A program made the position numbers and the translations under genes. Source: Hydra vulgaris (lineage: Eukaryota > Cnidaria > Hydrozoa > Anthoathecata > Hydridae). From it: 64,000 bases of DNA. The stretch's first letter is position 1; every line of letters starts with the position of its first letter. Of this stretch, positions 45,839 to 58,820 are shown in pieces. The stretch is taken from positions 21,358,001 through 21,422,000 of the forward strand of contig NC_088920.1 of assembly GCF_038396675.1 (NCBI RefSeq). Reading direction: 5' to 3'. Below the pieces are notes generated by a model, which had not been told where the DNA came from, did not search any database, and was given only the letters and a program-made list of their open reading frames with translations.

Positions 45839-47979
45839 AATATGTATTGTTAGGTTTTTAACTATTCTTTTTTTTAACTATTTTTCGTTTTTTATGGAGA
45901 TTTTTAAAGTAAAAATTTCTGTCAAAAGTTTTTTTACTTTTTAGTTTACAAATGGAATTATAAAAAATTTTTAGTAGGATTCTTTTTTGCAATGTTTTTT
46001 TTTGCTTTATAAAGAATTTAAACTCTTATAAACTTATATCCTAAGTTGAATCTTAGCACGAGCTTTATATTTGTATTTTTTCTTCTAATTGTTTTACGTT
46101 AGTGAATTTGTCAGAAATAAAAAATTTACCTTTCTCGATTTTAATTGTAATACGAAACTGTTAATGTTTTTGTAATATCTTATGATCTTGTTTTATAATC
46201 TAAAATAGCATTGTGTCTTAATGGAGCTTTTGTCGTGTTTTTTGTTGTTGTGTGTATCCTTGTCAGTTTTTTAGATTAGGTTACACGACCACGATATAAC
46301 AATATTTTTTTAACATAAATGTACATATCACTGTTGGTAACTCCGTTTTAAGCAGTCTGAAAAGATTTCTGCTTTTTTCAACTTACAGGCACATTTTCAT
46401 CCATGTACCAAGGGCGTATTTGAGTTGAGACCAATTCGAAACGAATTTTTCTTCTATACTAACTAAAAATTATTTACAGTAGAGTACCTATAGCTTTGTT
46501 TCTGTTACGCGTAAATATATAAAAATAAAAGTATCAAATTGAATTAAATTAAATATTTATTTAACATTTGTTAAATAAATATTTGTCGACAAATAGAAAA
46601 TTTGTCGATTATATCATAAATGGATATGGTATGCCTTTGAACATGCAGCAAAGCCAAACCCATTAATCAATTTTAGCCTATACTCGATCTTAACCATGTT
46701 TTCAATCTACAAAAATATGTTTTAGGCCAATATTAGCAAGTAATAGAAAAATATGAAAAAATATGCATGCATTTGTGCATAAATTAGTAAAATGATTAAG
46801 GACTTATATAGCTTAACTTATATAACTTATATAACGGCGTAGCCCTTTTTTTCCACCTTTATCAGAAAATAACGCGGAGTATTTAGAAAACAATCAGTTC
46901 TTTTTCAGAATAAGTAAGCCACTTATGTTTTTCAAAGTGCAATCGTTTTAGGAATCTCTTCTTTACTTTTTATATGTGTACCGAAAACGGGTAGACAAAA
47001 TTATCGCTAGGAATATTAGTCATCTCTATCAGTTTATATTTATCAGTAATTTTATTTGAATTTGATACTGTTTCCTTTTTTAATACAAAGTATCCAACGT
47101 CGGTAGTAAGTTCATTACACACATTCATTGATGTACTTACAATAAATAGTTAACTATTCTGATCTTAAATTGCTTTTAGACACGGAGGTAGATCTGGAAA
47201 ATTTGATAGTTTTTTGATATTGACATTTGATTTACTCGAATTCGGAAAAATTTCATTAGTAATTTCTTTTTTCGCATTGCATTTACTTATATTACCATTA
47301 ATAAACTTTTATTACAATTAAATATAAACTCAAAACAAAATGCAAAATATAATAAAGTTTTGTAATAAATAATAATACAATTTACATTTAGTCATTATCA
47401 CTACCTACTCTATATCATGGCCAAATATTTAGTATAAGTTAATTGGTAATACCACAGATAATATGATACTACTCTCGAGTCCTTAATACAAAGGAGGGGG
47501 AGGAGGGCATAGTGCAACAGTGCAAGCATAAAATTCTTATTAAGTATGATATCATTACGATTTACGATCTTTATCAAACGAACAATTTTTTAAATAGATT
47601 ATTAGTTGATGTATTATTTAGAAAAAATTTCGAGCCTAGGGTGGGATGGGGGGAGGGGGCATGCGCCCTTCGTTGGTTTAAGAATATTTTTGTAGAAATC
47701 TTATAAACGGTAGTTTTGTTATACTGTGAAAAACATGCTACAAAAATCTGTTGTTTTTTTTCCTTTTTGTCAAGTTACTTTTTACACATCCTTACTTTGA
47801 CAAGACAGACTAATAACGTACAACATCCAGATTTTTCTTATCCTCCAAAACTTTTTTATTTTTTATTTTAAGGAATTCTTATCGGCTTTAAAAGATAGTT
47901 CATATTGAGTTTTTCCTCACGTGATTGCATTTTTTTGTCTTTCGCTTAAAATCTGCGCAGACTAATTTGGATATACAAT
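45839..47979. other. 2.1-kb region without a gene; one G-rich run
   Basis: AT-rich. 47639–47659 has four G runs (GGG-T-GGG-AT-GGGGGG-A-GGGGG), a canonical G-quadruplex pattern. A second G/A-rich patch is at 47492–47508. Confidence 0.55.
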
Positions 47980-47999
47980 TTAGAATTGGGCATAATTTA

Positions 48000-48827
48000 T
48001 TGCGGAAAATAGTTGAGCGCTTTTGTTTTCATGTTTATTGTAAACTGGCGGTAACTGTCTTTGGCAATTTAGAAACGACAATTTATCATATGTAAATATA
48101 ATTGTACAATTATTGATGACAGCTTCAACTTCAGCTAAAGTAGTTTGTAGGTAAGGCGTGCATTTGCAATTACTTTGCGGAGACAACGTATTGTCAAAGC
48201 AACAAGTGTTTCAAAGAATCCTCCCCACCACGGTGCAGCAGCAGGGTTGAAATGCCATGATATGCCACAAGATGCGATAAAATCTTGAGTGAATTTAGAG
48301 ATAAAATGTGAGCCGTTGTTCGAAATGATTTCCACAGGTGCTCCTCGTTTTGCTGTAAATCTTCGCAAAATACGAACACACGATTCAGCTAACAAATCAG
48401 GAACCAGATCTAAAGAAAAAGAGCGTGTAAAACAACATGTATATAGAAAAATTCAAGTTTTATATACAATACTGCCCTAACATACATTTTTAATGTATAA
48501 AGGGCCTTCATAGTCCACACCTGTAAATTTAAAAGCGTGGTTATCATTAAGTCTGCTTAAGGGTAAAGGGGTTGCTTTGGGGTAAGGGTAAGGCAGCCCC
48601 TCAAAACGTTTGCAAAAGTGACATTTTCGAATAAGTGTTTTGATGTAATTTCTTGCTTTTGGTATCCAAAACATGCTGCGTAGTTGGTTCAATGTTTCTT
48701 TTACTCCATTGTGCATTACTATCGAGTGATGAAAATAAATAACTAAATCAGTATATTTGCAATCCCGTGGTAAGAAGACAGGATATTTCATGTCAAATGA
48801 GATTGGAGCGCAACATGTAATAAGCAA
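48000..48827 (-). pseudogene. BEL/Pao-type retrotransposon integrase relic
   Basis: Minus-strand frames give an integrase zinc-binding H-H-C-C region (YFHHSIVMHNGV, then IRKCHFCKRF), the first catalytic Asp in FTGVDYEGPL and, after stops near 48477, LVPDLLAESCVRILRRF. Next come EIISNNGSHF, where the usual IISDNG Asp has become Asn, and PWWGGFFETLV with the final Glu. The PWWGGFFE motif is typical of BEL/Pao. Gag, protease, RT and LTRs were not found. The segment past about 48120 is no longer interpretable. Confidence 0.75.
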
Positions 48828-49209
48828 TAATATAAAAATGATTATTTTAACAATTTTTAGATGTCGAATTTTTATATTTTATTTATTCAAATAATTTGTG
48901 CACATATTTTTACACACATACATTTAAAAATATAAATACAACACAAGCTTACATAAACATACAAGCATATATATTTTTTAATTATTTGTTTCTTAAAATA
49001 TTCCTCAAATTTAAACTACATTGTTTAGACAACTTAAATTTCTCTTAAGTTTCAACGACAGACAGCTTTGTACTCAGCTGTAAGTTAGTAAAAATTGAAA
49101 ATATAGACAAAATTGAAACAGAAATAATAATAGTTTAAATATCAATTAAAAAAAACATTTGAAAAAATGTTACTTTTTCGTTTTTTATGGGTAATGCCAT
49201 TTACTTATT
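48828..49209. other. AT-rich spacer
   Basis: No gene recognised between the integrase relic and the LINE. Confidence 0.5.
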
Positions 49210-49399
49210 TAAAGAATGAAAATATTTAAATTGTCCATGGATAACAAAAGAAATAAGAAAATCCTCAAAACAAAAACAAAAACTATAAGTAAAATACTTA
49301 AAAAATAGAAGCGAAGCGAACCTATCCATCTACAAGCAATACAAAAACCTATTGAAAAAAAAAAAAAACACAAAATTTTATATTATTCTAATCATTCTA

Positions 49400-49440
49400 A
49401 TGTCTTTTTTAATCACCTAATGGTGACTTAAAAAAGACAT
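49400..49440. repeat. inverted duplication inside LINE coding sequence
   Basis: ATGTCTTTTTTAATCACC at 49400–49417 is the complement (one gap) of 49422–49440, which encodes the LINE segment KKTW. The left arm disrupts the frame. Confidence 0.88.
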
Positions 49441-49649
49441 GGGACATTATAAAGGAAATAAGTGGTAAAAGTAAATCTAATATTAACAAAATGCCTTCTA
49501 GAGTAATAATTAATGAAAGTGAATCAGACAACAAGCGAGATATTTCCAATGAATTTAACAAATACTTTGCCAACAATGGCGCTGATCTTGCATCGAAAAT
49601 TCGATGCCGAAATAATACATTTAAAAATTACTTATTATAAGCAGGAGAT

Positions 49650-49804
49650 CCAGGTTCGAAACGAGCTCTGGACATATTTTCGCGTCACGGTAAGGAAGGA
49701 GGCGTGAACTTCCTGGTTAAATGCACTTCCGCGGTGCTCTGTGACAAGACCGTTAGGACTTCTTGGGGCACCTAAAAATAAATTAAAAAAAAAAAAAAAA
49801 AAAA
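49650..49804 (+). mobile_element. 5'-truncated SINE (family A) with GGAGAT target duplication
   Basis: Begins at the B-box (AGGTTCGAAACGAG), continues to CGCGGTGCTCTGTGACAAGA and CGTTAGGACTTCTTGGGGCA, and ends in about 20 A. GGAGAT occurs on both sides (49644–49649 and 49805–49810). The LINE frame is continuous across the empty site (YLL-stop-AGDTDPI). Confidence 0.78.
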
Positions 49805-51329
49805 GGAGATACTGATCCAATTTACCAAGTATTTAAATTATATCAATAAAATCAGGAGAAACCAATTCTTTAAACAATTATAGACCAATCTCTATCCTTT
49901 TAGTATTCTCAAAACTTCGAGATCGAATAATCTATAATAAATTAAATGAATATTTAAAAACTAACAAAATTATCAATAAAGGTCAATATGGTTTTCAAAA
50001 GCTACACTCAACTGAGCAAGCAATTCTTGACCTCTCAATTAGGATGAGTTGATCATTTAAAAAAAAAAATTCACATTAGGGATTTTTATTGATTTGTCAA
50101 AGGCATTTGACACCGTCAACCATGAGATTTTACTAACAAAAATGAAAAACTATGGTATAAAAAATCAAGATTTAAATTGGTTTAAAAACTACCTTAATAA
50201 CAGACAACAGTGTGTTATTATAGATAGAAAAAGCAACTCAAATTTACTAAAAACAAAGTGTGGTGTACCCCAAGGTTCCATTCTTGCTCCTCTTTTGTTT
50301 CTTATTTATATAAACGATTTTTCAAATATCTTTAAAACTATTATGTTTGCCGACGATACAAACTTATTTTACTCGTCAAAGACAATCGAAGACCTCTATG
50401 GAAAAACAAATGCTGAACTAAAAAAAGTTAATATATGGTTCAAATCAAATAAACTGTCACTCAATATAGAAAAAACTAAGTATATAGTATTTTACTCTAA
50501 TCAACAAATTAAAAAAATACCCCTGAACCTACCAACAATAAATATAGAAAACATAACCATCAAAAAAGCTATAATTGATGAACACATCTCCTGGAAACCC
50601 CACATAAACTACACAAACACAAAAATATCAAAGAACATAGGTTTACTTTACAAGGCAAGACCATTTTTGTCACAAAAAAGTCTAAAACTTATCTACTTTT
50701 CATTCATACATAGCTATCTCATGTATGCAAATATAGCATGGGGCAGTACCCACAAATCTAAATTACAACCACTTTACTTACGTCAAAATAACGCTTCAAG
50801 ACTAGCATACAACAAAAACAAATTTACTCAAGCTCAACCCTTACTGGAACAAATGAACGCACTAAATATATTTAAAATAAATATTTCTCAAAACTTACTT
50901 TTCATGTTTAAATATAAACTAAGTCTGGTTCAAGAACATTTTACAGCACACTTTTTTAAAAACAATATAAATAAATACAATACAAGAGCATCAGGCAACT
51001 TTAAGGTACCTTTTGAAACAACAAGACTCTCAAAATTCTCAATTACATATCGTGGTCCCTATTTATTTAACAAATTAGTTTCCAGAAACGAATCACTATT
51101 AAACTTAAACAACAAACACTCTCTGAAAAAAAAGCTAAAAACTACAATAATCAAATTAAACAACTGTAAAGAATTTTTTTAAATTTGAATAAATAAATAA
51201 ATGTAACTTAACTTTTATTACAAATCGATAAAAAAATATAATAATAATAACAAGGTATATATGTAACACATACATATAGACAACGTATGCAACTGATTTT
51301 TTATGTGTATTACACGTCTAAGAAAAAGG

Positions 51330-51366
51330 TACTCGATGACAAGACTGACTTAAGTCTTCTGCGAGC
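51330..51366 (+). other. LINE 3'UTR hairpin, copy 4
   Basis: CTCG–ATGAC–AAGACT–6 nt–AGTCTT–CTG–CGAG forms two stacked stems, about 150 bp after the RT stop codon. Confidence 0.6.
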
Positions 51367-51900
51367 TTCCTATAACTACAAATAAGTAATTCTTTTTATC
51401 AATCTTACACAAATTTCGTTGTTATTATATTTATACACTAACATTTATTTGAAATGCGGTAAATAAACTTATAGTGAAACATCTAAACTCTCCTGCAAAA
51501 AATTAGCAGATTTATTTTTATTTATTGTATTTTTTATTTTAATTGGAGTAATATAGAGATATATTTCTCAGATTATTTTTTCATACACGTTATTATATTG
51601 TTGTAATTGGTATTTATTTTATTCATGTCTCGGAATTGTAAGCAACTATATTTTTATTTACCTCGTATATTTCGAACTTTATATTTATGATTTAAATTTG
51701 TAAATCTTTACTGCCAATCAGTGATTGGTTACTTGTAATTACTTTGTAGTTGTAAAATAAACATGTATATAAAAAAAAAAAAAAATACATAAAGTTTGAG
51801 GCAATTTTTACAACCAGTCCTTTTCTGATGTTATCCATTTTTTTAGATCAGGATTGTGTATTTTTATTTTGTTACAACCACAAGGAAGATCACTAACAGC

Positions 51901-52200
<300 letters not shown>

Positions 52201-52212
52201 ATTTGCACAATG

Positions 52213-52255
52213 ACTAAATTATATTACATTGCAAAGCAATGTAATATAATTTAGT
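52213..52255. repeat. perfect palindrome (20-bp arms, AAA loop)
   Basis: ACTAAATTATATTACATTGC at 52213–52232 and its perfect complement at 52236–52255. A 19-bp direct repeat (GTGAATCATGAACGGAAAA) follows at 52261–52299. Confidence 0.95.
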
Positions 52256-52550
52256 AAAATGTGAATCATGAACGGAAAAATGTGAATCATGAACGGAAAA
52301 AATTAAAGGGGTAAGGATGGTGCAGTGAAAAGCATTTAAATTGATTAAGGGTTTAGTTGGAGTAGCCTATTTCATATGTATATTCTTAAAATAACCAATT
52401 AAGCTATTACATCATAATCAATAATAGAAATAAGGTTTGCTAAAAGATTCACATTTGATCAAATACTAAATTGATGAAATGTTTTAAAATAAACTTTTAC
52501 ATTTAGAAACATACAGAAAAAAAAAAGATGAATGAGAAGAAGGAAAGACA

Positions 52551-53596
52551 ATGACTAAAGTTAGAAAAAAGTTTATTAGTGACCATAAAAAAATAAAAAG
52601 CAATAGAAAAAAAGCTTTAGGCGAAACTCTTTTTTGGGATATTCCACAACAAGAAGAAAGAAAAATTATTACACAATGGTCATAAAAGAGAAAACTCAAG
52701 CTCTTAAGTAACCGCAGTTTTTATTATAAAGGAGTGCTACAGTACACTTTCACTTTAGAAACACTAATTAGTTTTGCTAAAAATTTCAACTTCATGGTAA
52801 TTATCCAGATAATTATTGCTATAGTTTCGGTGTATTTATCAAACCTTTTTGATTTAACTGTTGACGTCGATGTTAACTTGTTTGTAACTCCAATTGTATT
52901 TCCATTGGCAATTTCAATCAATGCTGATTTTCAAAGAAGAGAAAAAGTTTTAGATGATATTGCAAACTTTAAATCTGCAGGTATGTCTTGGTTTATTAGC
53001 TTGCGAGATTGGAGAGTCGATTCAAACTTAGACATGAAATGGTTTCATCATGTTCATCAAAAATTGCAAAGTATGCTTTTTAACATGTGAGAATATCTTT
53101 TAACTAAAAAACTTTATCGGCGCAGCGTTATATTAGAAGCAAGTTATGAAGACTTTAGCAATGCCAACCAGTTACTTGAATGCGTTAGAAAAAGCAAACT
53201 TCAGTTAAATTCTCCTCTAGTGGCTAGAGTTTACTTGGCATTGTTGTCAATATTTACTTCGTTCGAGCGTTTACGAATTATTCGCGAATACCGTTCACCG
53301 CGTTCAATTCGTTCGTTTAACAAAATTTTCATTTTTTTTCTTCCAATGATTTTATCTCCTTACTTTCATCATGTAGGTGTTATGAATAAAAGCAAATGGG
53401 CGCCATATGTGTTTTCAGTATTATTAACCTTTTTTTCTCTGCTTTACAAGGAGTACACGATATATTAGATGATCCTTTTAATGGATTAAGTGAGGATGAT
53501 ATCAAACTATCTTCAGTAGATGAATGGTTGCTTCATTCACTTGAAGTAGTCAAACATAGATCCTTTTTAATTGGGCAAAACACTCCAAGAAGATAA
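52551..53596 (+). pseudogene. bestrophin-like membrane protein gene, broken
   Basis: One frame from ATG 52551 gives a basic, Trp-containing N-terminus (ETLFWDIPQQEERK), then NRSFYYKGVLQYTFTLETLI. Hydrophobic segments follow (VIIQIIIAIVSVYLSNLF, LFVTPIVFPLAISIN), then RREKVLDDIANFKS, RRSVILEASYEDFS, FERLRIIREYRSPRSIRSF and, after a 1-nt slip in a T run near 53432, LDDPFNGLSEDDIKL. The REYRSPRS segment, multiple membrane spans and the acidic DPF-G-EDDI box recall bestrophin/RFP-TM-type channels, but the family call is tentative. Stops: TAA at 52683–52685 and TGA at 53088–53090. It has no introns, so it may be a processed copy or belong to an intronless family. Confidence 0.6.
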
Positions 53597-53689
53597 AAAC
53601 ATTTGAAGTCATATTTTTAAAACTTTTAACAGCTTTATGTTTGATATATTTAACCTTAAAATAAATATTTTAAAAAGGATACACCGGTA

Positions 53690-53705
53690 AATGTAGTAGT
53701 AGTAA

Positions 53706-53798
<93 letters not shown>

Positions 53799-53830
53799 TA
53801 GTAGTAGTAGTAGTAGTTGTAGTAGTACTA
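53690..53830. repeat. (GTA)n microsatellite
   Basis: About 45 GTA/AGT triplets with rare substitutions. Confidence 0.95.
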
Positions 53831-55309
53831 ATACCACTACTACTTCAGATTGAGAAATAGCAACTTCATTGCTTATCTAACCAATCTGCAATTTAACACA
53901 TGTCTAACTGTATAAGTTTCAAAGCAGAAAAATTCACACAACCCTTAATACAGGACATAATATTAACATATAACATATTTTTCTAAAATACATCAAGGTG
54001 TATGTAAACATTATCAATAGCTTAAAACCTCATTAAAATAAACTAGACTACCAGGCTCCAACCATTTCAATTTTTTGCAAAGCATCCTTATTTAACATAA
54101 AAATAAAAATATAAAAATTTAAACTATGCTCCTTGTCTAGAAATCCGCTATCTCAAACACTAAAATAGATGCATCCGCCCCTGTTGTGCTCACTGAGACT
54201 GGTTTTTTAACACTAAAATTAGTCATCACTTCCAAATACACGTTAAAATATGTCTTTAAAGCAAAATCTGAAAAACATCTAACATAGAAGCTCTAACGAC
54301 CTAATGTTATACGTCTAAAAAACTATACACAAACTATTCAAAATTTATACAAAAGTCTTTCTAAAATATTTATTGTAATAATAATTAAACAAATAATTAT
54401 ATTTTAGAGATATGGTGTCAGGATTTTAAAAGTGTGCCAATTCAAATAAAGCCTGTGATATTTTCTTAAATATATTTTCATATTATTTACAACAAAACAT
54501 GTTTATAAGAATTAACAATAACTAAAATAAAAACATGACTTAATTCTCGTAAAGATAAAAAACATATATAAGCTTCAAAAAATTAACAAAATTTTAAACA
54601 ATTTATAAAAAACGTGCAGAAAAAAGATGAAAAATAATAATTTTGCAAAAATCTTTTCAAGAAACCTAAAAAAGGGAACAAGTTTGACGATAAAAAAATT
54701 ATGACCCCTTACGAAAGCTATAATTAACGTTATAATTAAAGATATAACTAACAATACAATTAATGATACCATTAACGATATAATTAAAGATGCAATTAAC
54801 ACAATGGCTAACGTCTACCTCGATGAATAAACATTATAAATTTTGAAATTTATTTTCCCTCACAAATTTCCAAAGTGTTGAACGTTTTAAACATGCTGCT
54901 CCAAATCTTGCTATATCTTAAGTTTAGAATCATGCTTTACTGCATGAAAGCGACATTACTCCTACACAGAATAAAACAGTTTTTTTTTTGTTTTTTTTTT
55001 TAAAAAAAAACATCTTTAGAAAAAAATCACAAAAAAAGATTTTTATCTTACAAAGATTGTTGAAGTAGGTCACATGAATGAATAAATAATAAATAAATAT
55101 TAAATAAAATAAATAATAATACATGAATAAAACAATTATCTTGCTTTGATGACGTTTCTTGTAATTTTGTTATTTTAAACAAAAATGGCATTTGAAGATC
55201 TCTGTCTCATATTGTAAAACTTTCAATGAACAAGCATACTATTTTTAAAGCACAAAACTTTGCAAAGACCCAATTTTTGAATGAATGATCAATAAGATAT
55301 TTTTAACTA
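53831..55309. other. intergenic with a degenerate 12-bp repeat
   Basis: No gene. At 54717–54802 ATAATTAA(C/A)GAT-type units repeat imperfectly about seven times. Confidence 0.5.
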
Positions 55310-55720
55310 CAGTTCTTTATAGGTACTTTCTGTATTCTCAAAAATTCATGAACGCGTAATTTATGAAACCTAAATTATATAACCTATAACCAATTTACAA
55401 CACAAAACTGTTTTTTACACAAAACAATTTAGTCCTTACGAAAGCAATTGTACTAAACATGCAATTACTAAAATTGTTAACTTAATTAACTAATTGTTTT
55501 GATAATAATAACTTCACTCTTGATTTTTTTATTAATTTATCAAAAGCGGTTGATCACCTCAATCTTTTAGAAAAAACAAAACGCTACTGAGTAATACTTG
55601 AAACTTACGTTTGGATAAAATGTTACCTCGCTGAAAGAAAACAATATGTTATGATTAACAATTTTGATGAACTAAATATTATGTGAGGACTCTGCAAAGG
55701 TCCTTACTTTGTTCAACCGA
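55310..55720 (+). pseudogene. LINE reverse transcriptase scrap
   Basis: VFSKIHERVIYE, then LTKAIVLNMQ and FDNNNFTLDFFINLSKAVDH followed by YVWIKCYLAERKQYVMINNF correspond to the RT fingers/palm (SKAFDTV region) with stops; it ends at LCKGP, the worn PQG box. Both ends are missing. Confidence 0.6.
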
Positions 55721-58700
55721 ATATTTAAAAAAAAAATTTTGTTAATGTTGAACTAACATAATACTCGATCTACAGGTAGATTTAGAAAATTTTTTTTTAA
55801 ATCTACCTGTATTAAACTTTAAAAAATTTATAAAATAAAATTTTTTAAAATTTTATTTTTAAAAAGATTCTTCATTTCCTTTTAAGGTCCGATGGTGATC
55901 AGTCGCACTGGAACCATTTCATAAGCCTCAGTTTTAAACTTGGAGAAGCCAATACAGCTCAAATATTCAAATCCGACATAATTACAGTTATTGTTAAGGT
56001 TACTGATAATAAGATTCTTACTCAGCTTTACCCGGTGGGAATTGAGTAAGCGACTAGCCAGCAAATAGCTGGCTATAGATTGTCGCTACCTTATGATAAA
56101 AGACGCATTTAAGACGTAAGAAATACGTAGCAATACGTTTTTCTTAAGTTATAGATGTTTTAAACACGTCTTTAGTAACTTAGCTACCTTTTTCTAACTA
56201 GGTTATTTGCCTCGTAATTAATATTTTATTCTGAAGTCTATACTTTCAGAGTTTTTTTTTACGTATTTTGTTAATAATCTTTATGTTGGAAATTAATTTG
56301 TGCATTAATTAATTAATCAAATTAGATAAATATAAATAAAGATATAAAATCTTTTCTTTCTAAAAAGAAATGGCGCATTGAATCTTTTCATAAAAAATTT
56401 TCAACTTAAAATTTTAAACTTATTTTAATTAAAATTTGCATTAATGCTACAACCCATTCAACTATGTCATGTCTTACTTGACAAAAAATTGTTTGACAAC
56501 TGTATGACTCTGCAACCCTTTATGTATTAATAGCGAAATTTATATCGTAAATTGTTTTAAATTTATTCTACATTTGTGCTAAAATGTTTTTCCTGGTATT
56601 CCCTCCAGTTTGTTTGTCAACCTCTTTGTTGTGCGTACCCGCTTGGTATAAGTTTACTTAATTTTATCTCAACCGTGACTGAATATACTACGCTAGTAAA
56701 TTGAACAATAAAAAAACTCTAGTAAATTGAGCAACATGTTCGTTGTTCGTTTATACTAAAAATAGTTTAAGTAATAAACTCATACACTTTGTAGATAACA
56801 AGCTTTGTTATTATTGTAATATTATGTATAAGGAAGATAGAATTGCAAAAGTGTACCACTTTTTTTATTCGTGAAAATATGGTGTTTACTGACAAACAAG
56901 GAAATCAGGTACCATATGTTTTAAGTGTCGTTGTTTTTAACAACAACTTCGTGATATCATATAATTGATTTTTAAACAATAAATAATTTTAAATCACAAT
57001 AAAAAAAATGTTTAACAAAACAGCTAAAAGGGAAACGTACAATTAAAAATTATTTCTTATTTTATTCCGCAGCCAGTTTAATAATAATCTTTTAATTTTT
57101 TAAACAAATTTTCTTTTTAAAATTAACCTGTGTCAATTCTAATCCGCGTACACCCCTCAACTTTATCCTTTGTGGAGATCAGCCGGTGACACATGTACGC
57201 AATAAGGCTTTTAAAGTTTATTTTCGGTAAGTCCAAACCGTTGAACTCGGCATCGTCAAAGATTACGCATTTATTTATTTTGATTTTTTTTCGTAGAATT
57301 ATTTTTTGTAATTAATGTTCAATCAAATTCTTTTTATTATAATATTATTTTAATAAACAAAAAAGTTCTTCATTATATTTTGTTTTTGTTTGCTTTTCTT
57401 AAAAAAGAACTAAAACTTCGTTCAATTTTTAAATTTGTTAATAAAACCTTATTATATATTTACCCATAAATTAAAATTAGAATAAAAAAAATATTTATAC
57501 TTAACCGACAAGAAATACTTCAGCTCTATAAGATTTCTTTTACATAAAGAAGACATCGTTGGTTAATTTTTTGATAGCAACATAAGTTTATTACTGATGA
57601 AGAAATATTTTGTATTAATTATTTTTTACATTTTTTCATCAACATATCTTGTTTATTGAAACTAATATATTTGCAAATACGTTGTGTTTTGTTTAACTTT
57701 TTAACTTTACCTGTGTGTATGAATTTTGTGTTGCTATGATGTATGGTCTTATTATGAAGTTTTGGCATCGATTTGTATCAGTGGTCTTGCTGCTTTTTGT
57801 ATTGGTATTAGTATTTGTTGTTACTGTTTGTATTTAAATTCTTGGAAACTTAAGATTGCTTTTTTTAATTTTTTTTTTTCGCAATATAGAACGATTTTAT
57901 TAAATATAAGTTTTTTTAACTTTTCCTTTAACTTTACGAAACTAGGAAACTGGGAGTTCTGTATGATACTAAAAACCCTGTTTAACTTTTTGTTTGTTCG
58001 ATTATATTGTAAATTACAACTTTGATGTTTATATCTATCACTTATATATATATATTATATATTATTACAAATTTCAAGGGGCTTTAGTGATCAACAATAA
58101 ACTGCATGTATTAACATCCTTTAACACAAGTGGAGTTAATGGTATCAGTATTGTTTTATTAAACATGAAGAGTTATGAAAACACGTTGAAATTTATATTA
58201 TAAAATTCTATGCGATTTATTAATATTTTTAAAGTTATATTCTGTTTTCATCAGCACCAGTGACTAAAAGTGGTCTTTTTCCACGTTTCCATAGACTTAT
58301 TTGACGTTCTATTTTGAATTGAATTTTTCTTTAGGTGAAAGTTTGGATGCTATAAGCATTGCTCAATTTAACATAGTCTTAATAAACATAGTTTTACTCT
58401 TGGAATTTATTTCACTTAATTACTTTTAATGTTTGATATTTTTTATTTTTTATTAATAATAATAATATTATTAAATAAATAAATGTTTAATAGCAAGCTA
58501 TTGCATTTATGGAAGAAAAAAAAACCTTCTTAAAATACTCGGAGGAAAATACTTTAAAAGACACAAAATTGTTAAAATATAAAATGGTACATCTACTTTA
58601 TATCCTTCAACTGCTAAAACTAAGCTACGTCTTTCAACTGTTTATGGCTCTTTCAAATAGGTTTGAGGAAGTTACTAGTGATGAATCGATTATTCAGCAT

Positions 58701-58820
58701 CGGTCTAATTGGTTGCTTTTTGCACAAATTGATTTGGCAATTTTTATAAATTTTTTTATAGCTAGTTTTCTAACCAATTGTTTTTTTCAAGTATTTTATC
58801 CTGCTTAATTAAAATAACTA
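55721..58820. other. 3.1-kb region, no gene recognised
   Basis: AT-rich. A 12-bp-arm hairpin (ACAGGTAGATTT … AAATCTACCTGT) lies at about 55773–55812. A 60-codon frame at 55882–56064 and a hydrophobic one at 57726–58025 lack recognisable motifs. A less AT-rich patch lies at 57125–57265. Confidence 0.45.

Larger units (their letters stand above)
49220..51182 (+). pseudogene. LINE reverse transcriptase with intact FADD but internal losses
   Basis: After the linker, IIKEISGKSKSNINKMPS and FNKYFANNGADLASKI lead to the SINE insertion. Beyond it, NYRPISILLVFSKLRDRIIY, KGQYGFQKLHSTEQA and, from 50094, SKAFDTVNHEILL, CGVPQGSILAPLLFLIYIND and TIMFADDTNLFYSS (the catalytic FADD box intact) run to a stop at 51180–51182. 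About 80 residues normally found between TDPIE and NYRPIS are missing, and stops remain near 49845 and 50050. The carboxy half (362 codons) is open. Confidence 0.8.
49210..51785 (+). mobile_element. 5'-truncated LINE with poly-A tail, interrupted by a SINE
   Basis: Starts in the endonuclease–RT linker (PWITKEIRKSSKQKQKL) and ends with AATAAA and a 15-base A tail at 51771–51785. It carries a SINE at 49650–49804, an inverted duplication at 49400–49440, the RT at 49805–51182 and the 3' hairpin at 51330–51366. Confidence 0.8.

Noticed and set aside
55882-56064. 60-codon minus-strand frame
   Set aside because: Somewhat protein-like, but the opposite strand is equally open and no homologue is recognised.
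57726-58025. Hydrophobic 99-codon frame as a membrane protein
   Set aside because: T-rich composition alone gives Phe/Leu/Ile-rich frames here; no charged flanks or family match.
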